Part shown: in pieces, positions 14,554-23,263 of the stretch
Position numbering within the stretch: position 1 is the stretch's first letter
How the letters are laid out: every line of letters starts with the position of its first letter
NCBI GenBank assembly: GCA_019638455.1
Contig: JAHBTU010000007.1
Coordinates: forward strand, 1-32,234
Reading direction: 5' to 3'
Length of the DNA stretch: 32,234 nucleotides
Origin: Saprospiraceae bacterium
GTDB lineage: Bacteria > Bacteroidota > Bacteroidia > Chitinophagales > Saprospiraceae
Notes under the pieces: model-generated
Databases searched by the model: none
Told to the model about the DNA's origin: nothing
The model's input: the letters and a program-made list of their open reading frames with translations, nothing else
Position numbers and translations under genes: made by a program

Positions 14554-14594
14554 TTTTAAGGACTTTTAACCCGTTTTTAATCCATTTTTTAAAT
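14554..14594. promoter_or_regulatory. Four TTTTAA motifs at 10-12 bp spacing
   Basis: TTTTAA begins at 14554, 14564, 14575 and 14587, between the terminator and the adhesin start. Together with the three motifs at 14371-14399 this gives seven copies near helical phase around the terminator. It is a candidate binding array for the adjacent OmpR-type regulator. Confidence 0.45.
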
Positions 14595-14674
14595 TTCGGT
14601 GATTTTCGGCAAGGTTTTGGGCGGTGAGTGCGGATTCATTTTTTCCATTAATCACTCACCATCTCATTAACACG

Positions 14675-17600
14675 ATGCGATTATTTCTTGTACTCTGTCT
14701 CCATGCCCTGTTTCAAACAAGTGGCATGGCCCACGCGCCTTTCACGGTTTCAAATGCTGCATCAGCTAACCCAAACCATACCGCCGACCGAATCGGCGAA
14801 GTGGCGCACAAGCCTTTGGCGCTCACCCTTGAAGTGGATTCCATTCACCATGTCAACTGCTTAAGAGCAACAGGCTACCTTGCGGTCGTCGCCAGCGGCG
14901 GTGTGCCCGGCTACACCTATACTTGGAGCAATGGCAACTCCGGGCCTGTGTCGCCCAATCTCGCGCCCGGCACCTACACCATCACCGTGACCGATGCGAC
15001 AAGTGCGACCGCCACCGTCAGCGCCACTATCCTGCAAGACTTCGCGTTCCCCACTGCCAACGCGGGTGCCGATTTCACGGTGCAATGCTCCAACACCCAA
15101 ACTACCCTGAACGGCTCCGGTTCCGTCGGCCCAGAGTTCACCTATCTGTGGACGGCCTCCAACGGCGGAGCTATCAAATCCGACACCTTCACGCTCAACC
15201 CCACCATCAGCCATATCGGTACTTTCACGCTGCGAGTAACGAATACCACCAATGGCTGCACCACCACTGATGCGGTCATTGTGACTTCCAATTTCACGCC
15301 GCCAGCAGCTATTACGATGGGGGGGGTTATCACTTGCACACAGACTTCAGTCGTGCTGAGCGCCACTTTCAACCCCAACAATGCGTCATTTGTGTGGACG
15401 GGACCGGGCGGGTTCAGCTCGCCTCTGCAGGAGCCTAAAGTCAATGTGCCGGGTATTTACACTTTCGCGCTTACCGACACCATTACGACTTGCACGAGCT
15501 ATACGCCCGCTTTGGTTGCGATAGATACGGTAGCTCCAACAGCGACCGCAAGCGGCGGCGGTGTTATCACTTGTCTGCAACCTACCGTCCAACTTTTTGG
15601 CAGCGGCACGCCAGCGGGTGTCACCTTTAATTGGACTGGCCCGGGCGGGTTCAACTCGCCCATCCCGAACGTCAGTGTAAGCGCGGGCGGCACCTATATC
15701 CTCACAGTCACAAGGCCTACCAACGGCTGCACAGACACGAGCTCCGTTGTCGTGATTGCCGACAACACACCTCCTACGGCATCAGCTTTCGTCAATGATG
15801 TCTTGACTTGCGCTGTCAACACAGTACAAATTTTCGGCAATGGCTCACCAGCAGGTGTCGGCTTTTCTTGGACGGGTCCAGCTGGCTTCAATTCCTCTCA
15901 ACAAAACCCATTCGTCATTTTATCAGGTGTCTATACCCTGACCGTAAAAAACCCCTCCAACGGATGTTTTTCAACGGCTACCGTGACAGTGACTTCAAAT
16001 TTCACTCCCCCCGGCGCATCTGCGACAGGGGGCGTGAAAACGTGCGCCAACCCCAGCGTCATCCTCAATGCCAACTCCCCGACGTCAGACGTGACATATT
16101 TTTGGACAGGCCCTGGTGGGTTTGCTTCCTTGTTGCAAAACCCTACGGTAAGTATAGCGGGTCAATATACAGTGACCGTCACCAACCCAGTTAACGGCTG
16201 CATCAGCACCGCAACTGCCACGGTGACGCAAAATTTGATTCCGCCAACGCTCACCGCGACTTCCGCCACTGTCACCTGCTTCAATCCCAGCCCTAATGTC
16301 AATGCGACTTCGCAGACCTTCGGCGCTACTTTCGCATGGACAGGCCCCAACGGTTTTACGGCAAACATTCCAAATCCACAGGTCACGGAGGGCGGTTATT
16401 ACACTGTGACGGCCACCAACCCGGTTAACGGTTGCACTACCCTCTTGAATGTTTTTGTCAACCAGAACAATATGCCACCTTTTGTGTATGCAGGGGTGGA
16501 CCGCGCCATCAACTGCATTTTCAGCACTATATTGGCCAACCCTCTCGGCACCTCGCAAGGAAGCAATTTTTCCTATCAATGGACCACCTTGGATGGCAAT
16601 ATAGTGGGTGGCGAAAACACGCTCTACGCACGCTTCGACACGTCAGGCACCTACACGCTGACGGTGGTCAACAATCAAAATGGCTGCTCTGCATCCGACG
16701 ACATGGAAGTGACCATTTCCCCCCCCGTCGGTGCCACCACCACCCTGTTGAACGCCGTCACTTGTCATGGCGGCAGCAACGGTTCGGTAAGGGCAACAGG
16801 CACCGGCGGCAACACCATTTATACCTACGCTTGGTCAAATGGCGCACAAACGGCAACGGTCAATAATTTGCCCGCAGGCACCTACACCGTCACTGTCACC
16901 GACGGCGAAGGATGCACAGGTACAGCCTCCGTCACGGTGACACAACCAGCCGTGCTACAAGCCAATGTGACCGTCACGCACCAAACGATGGCCGGACTTG
17001 ACAACGGGACGGCTACCGTCGCTCCTTCAGGTGGTGTAGGCCCCTACACTATTCTTTGGAGCACTGGGGCAACAGTGGCGGCCATCGGCGCACTGCCTCC
17101 CGGCACCTACTCCGTCACCATCACCGACAGCAGAGGTTGCACCCAAGTCAACACCGCCACCGTCAATGAAGTGAGCTGCTCCATCACGGGCGTGGTGGCA
17201 GCCGTCAATCTGAATTGTTTTGGCATCAACAACGGCTCTGCCACCGCCAGCATCACAGGAGCATCTGGCAATGTGAGCTACGCTTGGTCGAACGGCACCA
17301 GCCAACAAACGGCCTCCAACCTCGCCCCCGGCACCTACACGCTCACCGCAACCGATGCCATCGGCTGCTCCATCACATTGACGACTCAAATTGCCAGCCC
17401 TCCACAATTGCTGACCAGCGTGGCAAACCAGACCAACGTGGGTTGCGCAGGCGAGACAAACGGGGCGGCCACCGCAGGCATTTCCGGCGGCGTTGCTCCC
17501 TATACATTTGTTTGGTCAAACGGCGACACGGATGTGACTGCCAACGACCTCGGTGTCGGCATCGTGACCTTCACCGTGACAGATGCCAATGGCTGTACCG

Positions 17601-19087
17601 CAAGCCAAACCGTGCAAATAGTGGTGGGAGACGACACTCCCCCACAATTGGTCTTGAAAAATGCCGCCGTCACGTTGGATGCCAACGGGCAGGCTACTGT
17701 AGCCGCCGGTATGTTTGATGATGGCAGCACAGACAATTGCGGCGCTATTGCCAGCTGGAGCGTCAGCCCAAGCACTTTTGATTGCAGCGACCTCGGCACA
17801 CGCACCGTCACCCTCACGGCTACCGACGAAAACGGCAACACCGCCACAGGCACCACTACCGTGGAAGTGACCGACAACATCGCACCGACGATGGCCTGTC
17901 CGCCCAATGTGAGTGTAGGCATCTGTGATGCCATTGTGGACTATCCGCTCCCTCAGGTGACCGACAACTGCCCCGTACTCGTCGCGCCGGAACTTCAAAG
18001 CGGCTTGGTGTCGGGTGTCAGCTTCCCAGTCGGGGTCACAGAACAAGTATTCTCCTACACAGACGCGGGTGGCAACAGCGCCACTTGCAGCTTCACGGTG
18101 ACCGTAGCCGAGGACATCAGCGTCGCGGCAACATCTATCCCAGCCAGCTGCACTAGCTTCTGCGACGGCAGTGTGCTGCTCAACATCACGGGCGGTCATG
18201 CACCTGTCGCCGTGACGTGGAACAATGGGCAGACTGGCAACTTCCTCGATGACCTCTGCGCAGGCAACTATGAGGCCACCCTGACCGATGCTTCAGGCTG
18301 CTCTACCACTCAAACCATTGAAATTATTGAGCAAGACACCGAAGCGCCCAGCCTGACCTGCCCCGACGATGTGGCAGCAGGCTTATGCAACCCCATCGCT
18401 ATTTTCTCACTCCCACAAGTGTCTGACAACTGCACGGTGGACGTTGCGCAACTTGAGTTGGTGGACGGATTGCCCTCTGGCTCGACCTTCCCGCTTGGTG
18501 CCACGACGCAGACCTTCCGCTACACCGACGGAGGCGGCAATGTGGGCGAGTGCACTTTCGCCGTGACGGTACATCCGCAAATGGATGTTGCGGTGGAACA
18601 AGTGAGCGGCAACACGGGTGGTGGCAATGGCAGCATCTCCATCAACGTAACGGGCGGGTTAGCGCCCTACCTCTATGCTTGGACGCTCAACGGGGTGCCG
18701 TTTGCCAATACGAAAGATTTGAACAACCTCTTTGGCGGCGAATATGCCGTCACGGTGACCGATGCCACGGGTTGCACCGTGACCAGCGGCCTCATCACCG
18801 TCACGGGCGCTGCGTCCACTTCATCGCCCAACAGCGATTTGACGTGGGGCCTGTACCCCAATCCTGCCGCCTCGGAAGTGTTTTTGAAAATCAACGAGCC
18901 TGTGTCGGGCAATGTGCGCCTCTCTATTTTTGATGCCACTGGGCGTTTGTTGCGCGAGCAGGAATGGAGCACGCTCCACCAAGAGCCGGTTCAAATCAGT
19001 TTGGCCGGGCTGCCCGATGGTTGGCTGCTGTTCAGACTTGCCGATGCGCAAGGTTTCCGCGTGGAGACACTCGTGAAAGCGCAGTGA
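14675..19087 (+). CDS. Giant secreted adhesin with SprB, Ig-like and HYR repeats and a T9SS C-terminal domain
   Basis: About 1470 residues from the Met at 14675, which begins a signal peptide (MRLFLVLCLHALFQTSGMAHA). An upstream GTG at 14624 would put 17 residues before it. After one SprB-type repeat and one PKD-like domain come five similar Ig-like units of about 78 residues. Each has WTGPxGF (nt about 15394, 15632, 15869, 16104 and 16338) and four of them a closing NGC. Then come four SprB-type repeats (SNG...PGTYTVTVTD...GC, about 16740-17630), HYR-like domains (DNC...GNxAT, 17640-18110 and 18340-18570) and two more SprB-like units. The last 85 residues (LYPNPA ... LPDGWLLFRL) form a type A T9SS sorting domain. 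The protein is therefore exported by type IX secretion and attached to or released from the surface. No catalytic domain is visible, so adhesion or gliding is the likely role. Confidence 0.92.
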   Translation: MRLFLVLCLHALFQTSGMAHAPFTVSNAASANPNHTADRIGEVAHKPLALTLEVDSIHHVNCLRATGYLAVVASGGVPGYTYTWSNGNSGPVSPNLAPGTYTITVTDATSATATVSATILQDFAFPTANAGADFTVQCSNTQTTLNGSGSVGPEFTYLWTASNGGAIKSDTFTLNPTISHIGTFTLRVTNTTNGCTTTDAVIVTSNFTPPAAITMGGVITCTQTSVVLSATFNPNNASFVWTGPGGFSSPLQEPKVNVPGIYTFALTDTITTCTSYTPALVAIDTVAPTATASGGGVITCLQPTVQLFGSGTPAGVTFNWTGPGGFNSPIPNVSVSAGGTYILTVTRPTNGCTDTSSVVVIADNTPPTASAFVNDVLTCAVNTVQIFGNGSPAGVGFSWTGPAGFNSSQQNPFVILSGVYTLTVKNPSNGCFSTATVTVTSNFTPPGASATGGVKTCANPSVILNANSPTSDVTYFWTGPGGFASLLQNPTVSIAGQYTVTVTNPVNGCISTATATVTQNLIPPTLTATSATVTCFNPSPNVNATSQTFGATFAWTGPNGFTANIPNPQVTEGGYYTVTATNPVNGCTTLLNVFVNQNNMPPFVYAGVDRAINCIFSTILANPLGTSQGSNFSYQWTTLDGNIVGGENTLYARFDTSGTYTLTVVNNQNGCSASDDMEVTISPPVGATTTLLNAVTCHGGSNGSVRATGTGGNTIYTYAWSNGAQTATVNNLPAGTYTVTVTDGEGCTGTASVTVTQPAVLQANVTVTHQTMAGLDNGTATVAPSGGVGPYTILWSTGATVAAIGALPPGTYSVTITDSRGCTQVNTATVNEVSCSITGVVAAVNLNCFGINNGSATASITGASGNVSYAWSNGTSQQTASNLAPGTYTLTATDAIGCSITLTTQIASPPQLLTSVANQTNVGCAGETNGAATAGISGGVAPYTFVWSNGDTDVTANDLGVGIVTFTVTDANGCTASQTVQIVVGDDTPPQLVLKNAAVTLDANGQATVAAGMFDDGSTDNCGAIASWSVSPSTFDCSDLGTRTVTLTATDENGNTATGTTTVEVTDNIAPTMACPPNVSVGICDAIVDYPLPQVTDNCPVLVAPELQSGLVSGVSFPVGVTEQVFSYTDAGGNSATCSFTVTVAEDISVAATSIPASCTSFCDGSVLLNITGGHAPVAVTWNNGQTGNFLDDLCAGNYEATLTDASGCSTTQTIEIIEQDTEAPSLTCPDDVAAGLCNPIAIFSLPQVSDNCTVDVAQLELVDGLPSGSTFPLGATTQTFRYTDGGGNVGECTFAVTVHPQMDVAVEQVSGNTGGGNGSISINVTGGLAPYLYAWTLNGVPFANTKDLNNLFGGEYAVTVTDATGCTVTSGLITVTGAASTSSPNSDLTWGLYPNPAASEVFLKINEPVSGNVRLSIFDATGRLLREQEWSTLHQEPVQISLAGLPDGWLLFRLADAQGFRVETLVKAQ

Positions 19088-19142
19088 GAATTTGAGAATC
19101 AAGGTGTAACTCATTCCGTTGAAGTAGTTACAGCTAAGATAG

Positions 19143-19177
19143 CAGCGAGGCGGCGACTCACCATCGTCGCCTCGCTG
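19143..19177. terminator. Bidirectional hairpin between converging genes
   Basis: CAGCGAGGCG and GAC pair with GTCGCCTCGCTG, with a 3-nt bulge on the left arm. It lies between the adhesin stop and the oxidoreductase stop. No strong T-run follows on either side. Confidence 0.5.
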
Positions 19178-19182
19178 TGCAT

Positions 19183-20268
19183 TTAAAGGGTTACTCTCCG
19201 GCCTTCTCTTGCCGACAATTGGATGGCTTCCACCACCCGTATGTCGCGCAGGCCTTCCTCGCCCGGCACGATGACGGCGGTGTTGTTGACAATCGCAAGT
19301 GCGTCGTCGTCCATCTGCTTGGCTTGTTGGTTGGGGATTTTCAGGGAGAGTTTGCCCCTGTTGGATTCGCCTTGAATGCCGCTATATGCTTGGAACGGGT
19401 CGAGCCGATACCAGCCTTGCTCAGCGGTGACGTAAAGATAATTCATGCTCATGCCGAGGCTGGTGGCGCAGTTGGCCAATGCGCCCGATGGAAATTCCAA
19501 CTGGAAAATCGTGGTCTCGTCCACATCGGAATAAATTTCCGGGCGGGTGGTTTTTTCCTGAGCCAGCACAGCTAGCGGCTCTTCCCCAGTGACGTATCGG
19601 GCTGCATTGAGCGAGTACACCCCCATATCGTACATAGCGCCGCCGCCCATAGCACGGTTTTGCTTCCAATGGTCGGTGCGAGGGTCGAAGTAGCCCGCCG
19701 CCACCGAAATCATCTTGATTTTCCCGAAGGTCTTGTTGCGGCCATATCCGATGATTTCCTGCGTGTTCGGCTCGTGCTGCATCCGGTAGCCGATGGTGAG
19801 TTTCACTTTGTTGTCGGCACAGGCTTTTATCATGGCTTCACATTCGGCAGCCGTCATAGCCATTGGTTTTTCGCACCAGACGTGCTTGCCCGCGTTGGCC
19901 GCCCTGATGGTGAATTCTTTGTGGAGCACAGGCGGAAGCACCACATACACCACATCTATGTCGGGATTGTCGGCAATGCGGTCAAAATTGCGGTAATCGT
20001 AGATGTTTTTGTCGGGCAGGTTGTGTTTTCGCTTCCATCGCTCCGCCTTTTCGGGCGAGCCTGTCACGATGCCCGCGAGGTGGCAGTGCTCTGTCAGTTG
20101 CAAGGCTGGCGCGAGAATGTCGGTACTGTAATAGCCCAGCCCTACCAGCGCCACGCCGAGACTTTCTTTTTTTCTTTTGGGCAAAATTTGGGAAATGCCA
20201 ATCGCGGCAGCACCGACGACCACAGTGCCGATAGCGGCTTGTTTGATGAATTTTCTGCGTTGTATCAT
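19183..20268 (-). CDS. Gfo/Idh/MocA-family oxidoreductase with Tat-type signal
   Basis: About 361 residues from the Met at 20268. The N-terminus MIQRRKFIKQAAIGTVVVGA is a twin-arginine signal, so the protein probably folds with its cofactor in the cytoplasm and is exported. The Rossmann NAD(P)-binding motif is VALVGLGYYS, followed by VVYVVLPPVLHKEF and the family hallmark CEKPMA. The C-terminal substrate domain contains GGGAMYDMGVYSLNAARY. This matches glucose-fructose oxidoreductase-like proteins, which oxidise or reduce sugars or cyclitols. The substrate is not predictable. A frame-extended Met at 20289 is less likely because the putative -7 element (20294-20301) would place transcription initiation near it. 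Dispersed repeat R1 copy B overlaps the region upstream. Confidence 0.9.
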   Translation of the reverse strand: MIQRRKFIKQAAIGTVVVGAAAIGISQILPKRKKESLGVALVGLGYYSTDILAPALQLTEHCHLAGIVTGSPEKAERWKRKHNLPDKNIYDYRNFDRIADNPDIDVVYVVLPPVLHKEFTIRAANAGKHVWCEKPMAMTAAECEAMIKACADNKVKLTIGYRMQHEPNTQEIIGYGRNKTFGKIKMISVAAGYFDPRTDHWKQNRAMGGGAMYDMGVYSLNAARYVTGEEPLAVLAQEKTTRPEIYSDVDETTIFQLEFPSGALANCATSLGMSMNYLYVTAEQGWYRLDPFQAYSGIQGESNRGKLSLKIPNQQAKQMDDDALAIVNNTAVIVPGEEGLRDIRVVEAIQLSAREGRRVTL

Positions 20269-20293
20269 GGCTGTTTCAATTTTTTTCACAGAC

Positions 20294-20301
20294 CAAATGT
20301 G
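20294..20301 (-). promoter_or_regulatory. Putative -7 element of the oxidoreductase gene
   Basis: The minus strand reads CACATTTG, resembling TAnnTTTG, about 26 nt upstream of the chosen ATG. Confidence 0.35.
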
Positions 20302-20309
20302 CCCATCAT

Positions 20310-20418
20310 CCTTGATTCATCAGGATTTGGCAGCTCGCCACGATTGCTCTCCTTGATTTTGAACACTCTCGATTGCGCTTTTTTCCATGCTGAAAACTTG
20401 GCGACGCGAGATATATCA
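20310..20418 (-). repeat. Dispersed intergenic repeat R1, copy B
   Basis: About 109 bp matching 5664-5767 along its whole length. It has the same orientation and the same place relative to its minus-strand neighbours: after the amidohydrolase stop and before the oxidoreductase start. Read on the minus strand it includes a 22-codon frame starting MEKSAIES. The second half of that frame (VQNQGE) is also seen in copy A, in a shifted and interrupted frame. Confidence 0.8.
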
Positions 20419-20456
20419 CACTATCACCCTAGCACATTACCCCATCGCGGTTCAGC

Positions 20457-21641
20457 CTACACCAACCTTGTCACGCTTGCCTGCGCACTCAATTTCATAT
20501 CGGCCTCCACTCCTTGCAACAGCAGCACACCCGGCATCTTCCCTGCCTCCAAGCTGCCCAGCGTGTCATCAAAACCCAGCGCCTGTGCCCCGTTCAAAGT
20601 CGCCCAGCGCAGCAGGGTCTCAAATGGCACATAGCTCTGGTATCGAGCAATTGTTTTCATCTCCTCCAGGATGGACAGTTGCCAATTGGAGGTGAGGCTG
20701 TCAGTGCCGATGGTGACGCGGGCATTAGTATCGAGGAAATGCTGGTAGTGGGGCAGGCGGTTTTCAATGTACAGATTGGCATTCGGGCACGTTGCCCAAA
20801 AAACCTTGGGACTCCATGCGTGGGCTGCCTTTATATCGGCTTCGGTGGTCAGCGTATTGTGAACGAAAAGCGTGCGGTGGGCGGGGTTGAGATGCTCCAG
20901 CGCATAGTGAATGGAGGGTTTGCCTGTGGGTTGAAAATGGTCGAGCGAGATGCCGAATTTTCCATAAAAATCGAAAAATGCTCCCCTGCCCTGCTCAAAC
21001 AACTCATTCTCCGGCGGTGTCTCTTGGTTGTGAATACTCACCGTGACGGGTGCGGCGGGCGCGTTGAAATCGTTGATTTTTTGAAACAGCCGCTGGCTCA
21101 CTGAATAGGGGGCGTGAGGCACCAGCGAACGGGCACTTCCGGGAGCCAGTTCGATTTGCTCATACACCGCCGACCAGTCGGCAAAAGCCTTGTCAGCCCC
21201 GGACGTTTGCAGGAAGTCGAATAGTTCGACAAAAGTGTGGTAGCGCATTCGGCCCTTGGCCTTCACGGCAAAGGTATCGGGGGCATTGGAGATGTCGCCC
21301 AGCGCCACGATGCCGCCTGTCAACATCTCGGCTTCTGCTTGGGCGATGGCCTCGGCAATGACCTCAGACGCGGCGTTGCGCTGTGTCACCACGCTTGTGA
21401 TGAAAGGTATCAACCCCGTGCCTGTATGCACCTTGCCTTTCATGTGGGAGAGCTCGAGGTGGCAATGGGTGTTCACGAACCCCGGCGTGAGAATGCCCCG
21501 GTGGATTTCCAGACTGGCTGGGTCGTGTTGGTCGCGGCGTTCGAGGGCGAGGATTTTGCCCGCAGGGTCGGTGATGACCACCCCCTGTGCGATGGGCGGG
21601 CTGGCTATGGGAAAAACCCAATCAGCGGAGATTTTGCGCAT
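20457..21641 (-). CDS. Amidohydrolase, COG0402 (deaminase-like)
   Basis: A 394-residue metal-dependent hydrolase of the ATZ/TRZ-MTA/SAH deaminase group. The metal-binding HTCHLE-type motif is FVNTHCHLELSH (around residues 55-66). SIHNQETPPE, LFVHNTLTT and the metal-binding IGTDSLTSN follow in the expected order. The C-terminal LGSLEAGKMPGVLLL closes the composite beta-sandwich. Known activities in this group include deamination of S-adenosylhomocysteine, guanine and aminofutalosine (menaquinone synthesis). The HxHLEL-like motif and TDSLxSN are compatible with aminofutalosine deaminase, but no menaquinone gene is nearby, so I leave the substrate open. A GACTTTTG -7 element lies about 24 nt upstream. 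Confidence 0.88.
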   Translation of the reverse strand: MRKISADWVFPIASPPIAQGVVITDPAGKILALERRDQHDPASLEIHRGILTPGFVNTHCHLELSHMKGKVHTGTGLIPFITSVVTQRNAASEVIAEAIAQAEAEMLTGGIVALGDISNAPDTFAVKAKGRMRYHTFVELFDFLQTSGADKAFADWSAVYEQIELAPGSARSLVPHAPYSVSQRLFQKINDFNAPAAPVTVSIHNQETPPENELFEQGRGAFFDFYGKFGISLDHFQPTGKPSIHYALEHLNPAHRTLFVHNTLTTEADIKAAHAWSPKVFWATCPNANLYIENRLPHYQHFLDTNARVTIGTDSLTSNWQLSILEEMKTIARYQSYVPFETLLRWATLNGAQALGFDDTLGSLEAGKMPGVLLLQGVEADMKLSAQASVTRLV

Positions 21642-21664
21642 GGTGTGTAGAGCGTATCGTGGGA

Positions 21665-21672
21665 CAAAAGTC
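21665..21672 (-). promoter_or_regulatory. Putative -7 element of the amidohydrolase gene
   Basis: The minus strand reads GACTTTTG, one base from TAnnTTTG, about 24 nt upstream of the start codon. Confidence 0.35.
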
Positions 21673-21860
21673 GTTTCCCGCGCCGAAAAAACAATAATCT
21701 TATTGGAAAACAGTGTAGGCTTGTGCTGCGTTCAACGCGTGTTCGGGGTTAACGATACCCATTGAGGTTTTAGTCGGTGCATCACTCGCTCAATTCGCAG
21801 CCATCGTTCCGCAAGTTATTAGGTTCCAGTTTTGCAAAACGAGGATGTTCACCCTCTACG

Positions 21861-21887
21861 AAATTGATTTTCATAAAAATAATCTCC
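21861..21887 (-). repeat. Dispersed motif, copy 2
   Basis: The reverse complement is GGAGATTATTT, four bases, then GAAAATCAATTT, identical in both blocks and spacing to 565-591. A GTTTTGCAAAAC palindrome (21829-21840) lies on the same side as the palindrome of copy 1. It is located 23 bp before the GNAT start codon. Confidence 0.7.
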
Positions 21888-21910
21888 AAACTCGCATTTA
21901 ATTGCCAACA

Positions 21911-22405
21911 ATGCTCCAACTCCGCCCAGCTACCATCGCCGACCTCACCCTGCTCCAACACTGGGACGAGCAGCCGCACGTCGTCGAATCCGACCCGAAC
22001 GACGACTGGGAATGGGAAACTGAACTGCTCCGCACGCCCGACTGGCGCGAACAACTCATCGCCGAATCGGACGGGCGGCCCATCGGCTTTGTGCAAATCA
22101 TTGACCCGGCTCGGGAAGAAACGCACTACTGGGGCGATGTGCCCGACAATCTGCGAGCCATTGACATTTGGATTGGTGCAATGGAGGACACGGGAAAAGG
22201 TTACGGCTCCGACATGATGCGGGCGGCACTTCGGCGCTGTTTCGCCGACCCGGCGGTGTCGGCGGTGCTGATTGACCCGTTGGCCTCGAACACGGCAGCG
22301 CACCGATTTTACCAACGCTTGGGATTTCGCTTTGTGGAGCGGCGGCAATTCGGCGAAGACGACACGTTTGTTTTTCGGCTGGAAAGGGCGGATTTCGGAG
22401 GATGA
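21911..22405 (+). CDS. GNAT acetyltransferase, AAC(6')-like
   Basis: About 164 residues from the ATG at 21911 (a TTG three codons earlier is an alternative). It begins with LRPATIADLTLLQHWDEQPH and DDWEWE, a pattern shared by chromosomal GNAT proteins related to aminoglycoside 6'-N-acetyltransferases. The acetyl-CoA-binding segment is GKGYGSDMMRAALR (motif A). DPLASNTAAHRFYQRLGFRFVERR is motif B, with the conserved NxxAxxFYxxLGF. It would transfer acetyl from acetyl-CoA to an amine. The physiological substrate is unknown, and resemblance to AAC(6') does not by itself show drug resistance. It is separate from the Crp gene by about 115 bp, in which I see no site. Confidence 0.87.
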   Translation: MLQLRPATIADLTLLQHWDEQPHVVESDPNDDWEWETELLRTPDWREQLIAESDGRPIGFVQIIDPAREETHYWGDVPDNLRAIDIWIGAMEDTGKGYGSDMMRAALRRCFADPAVSAVLIDPLASNTAAHRFYQRLGFRFVERRQFGEDDTFVFRLERADFGG

Positions 22406-22521
22406 CCATTTATGCAGCCTGAAAGCGCCAACGACATGGAAGAAAAGTGAAAATCCGTAGAAAAAAACAAATGCGCAGGCATGTGTGCCGACCTTCGAGC
22501 TGTACTTAAACATTGACGTTA

Positions 22522-23160
22522 ATGACAGCCATATTGACCCGCAGCCCACAATCTGCCGAAACAAAACTTTTACAGGCGACCTCCTTGCAACAGGTCCTCC
22601 TCGATTACATCACGCAATCCGCCCAACTCAACGAAGCCGAGGCGCAGGGACTATTGGAAATGGTGAAAATCCGCGAATTCCCCAAGGGCGCCATTCTGCT
22701 CCGGGAAGGGCAAGCGGGCAAACACTGCTACTTCGTGCTGAAAGGATGTGTGCGGCAGTATTACTTGTTAGACGGTTCGGAAAAAACGGTCAATTTTTTC
22801 ACCGAAGGGCAGCCCGTCACCGCCACCGGGTTCCCCTACGACAACAAACCCTCCAAATGCTACCTCGTGTGCAACGAGGCCTGCATCCTGATTTTCGGCA
22901 TACCGGAAGACGAGGCGGCTTTCTTTGAAAAAATGCCTCAATTCGCCGACATGAGCCGCATTGGGGTCGAATACGAGCTCAAGAAAAGCCAAGAGGCCCT
23001 CGCTGATTTCATCACCAGCAGCCCCGAAGCACGCTACCGAAGCCTGCTCGCTACCCGCCCCGAACTGCTCGACCGTGTGCCGCAATACCAGCTGGCGAGT
23101 TACCTCGGCATCACCCCGGAGTCGTTGAGCCGGATTCTGAAGCGGATTATGGGCAAATAA
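22522..23160 (+). CDS. Crp/Fnr-family transcriptional regulator
   Basis: A 212-residue regulator from the ATG at 22522 (TTG at 22513 is an alternative). The cyclic-nucleotide-binding-like beta-barrel spans about residues 30-130, with FPKGAILLREGQAGKHCYFVLKG typical of the family. A dimerisation helix follows (ADMSRIGVEYELKKSQEALADF), then a C-terminal helix-turn-helix (VPQYQLASYLGITPESLSRILKRI). The Fnr iron-sulfur cysteine cluster is absent. The effector is unknown; many Bacteroidota members of this group lack the residues needed to bind cAMP. The TonB-type receptor gene follows 100 bp downstream with its own likely promoter and is a candidate target. Confidence 0.92.
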   Translation: MTAILTRSPQSAETKLLQATSLQQVLLDYITQSAQLNEAEAQGLLEMVKIREFPKGAILLREGQAGKHCYFVLKGCVRQYYLLDGSEKTVNFFTEGQPVTATGFPYDNKPSKCYLVCNEACILIFGIPEDEAAFFEKMPQFADMSRIGVEYELKKSQEALADFITSSPEARYRSLLATRPELLDRVPQYQLASYLGITPESLSRILKRIMGK

Positions 23161-23230
23161 ATTTCGGCCAAGCATCGCTTTCAACACCACTTCTTACCCA
23201 AAGTCAATGAACCGCAGCCGGGCGCGCCTC

Positions 23231-23238
23231 GACCTTTG
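23231..23238 (+). promoter_or_regulatory. Putative -7 element of the receptor gene
   Basis: GACCTTTG resembles TAnnTTTG and lies 26 nt before the ATG at 23264. No clear -33 TTTG was found, which would fit activator-dependent initiation (inference). Confidence 0.35.
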
Positions 23239-23263
23239 CTTCAAATTTTAAAAGCAACGTCTT

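Noticed and set aside
16085..18199. Minus-strand frames within the adhesin gene
   Set aside because: They are short frames opposite a repetitive gene, without domains or signals.
21655..21763. Inverted GTATCGT/ACGATAC pair flanking about 90 bp
   Set aside because: A seven-base match over this distance is expected by chance and nothing else supports an element.
21911..22405. Aminoglycoside resistance gene
   Set aside because: The protein is a GNAT enzyme with AAC(6')-like features, but no mobile context or specific resistance residues can be shown from the sequence.
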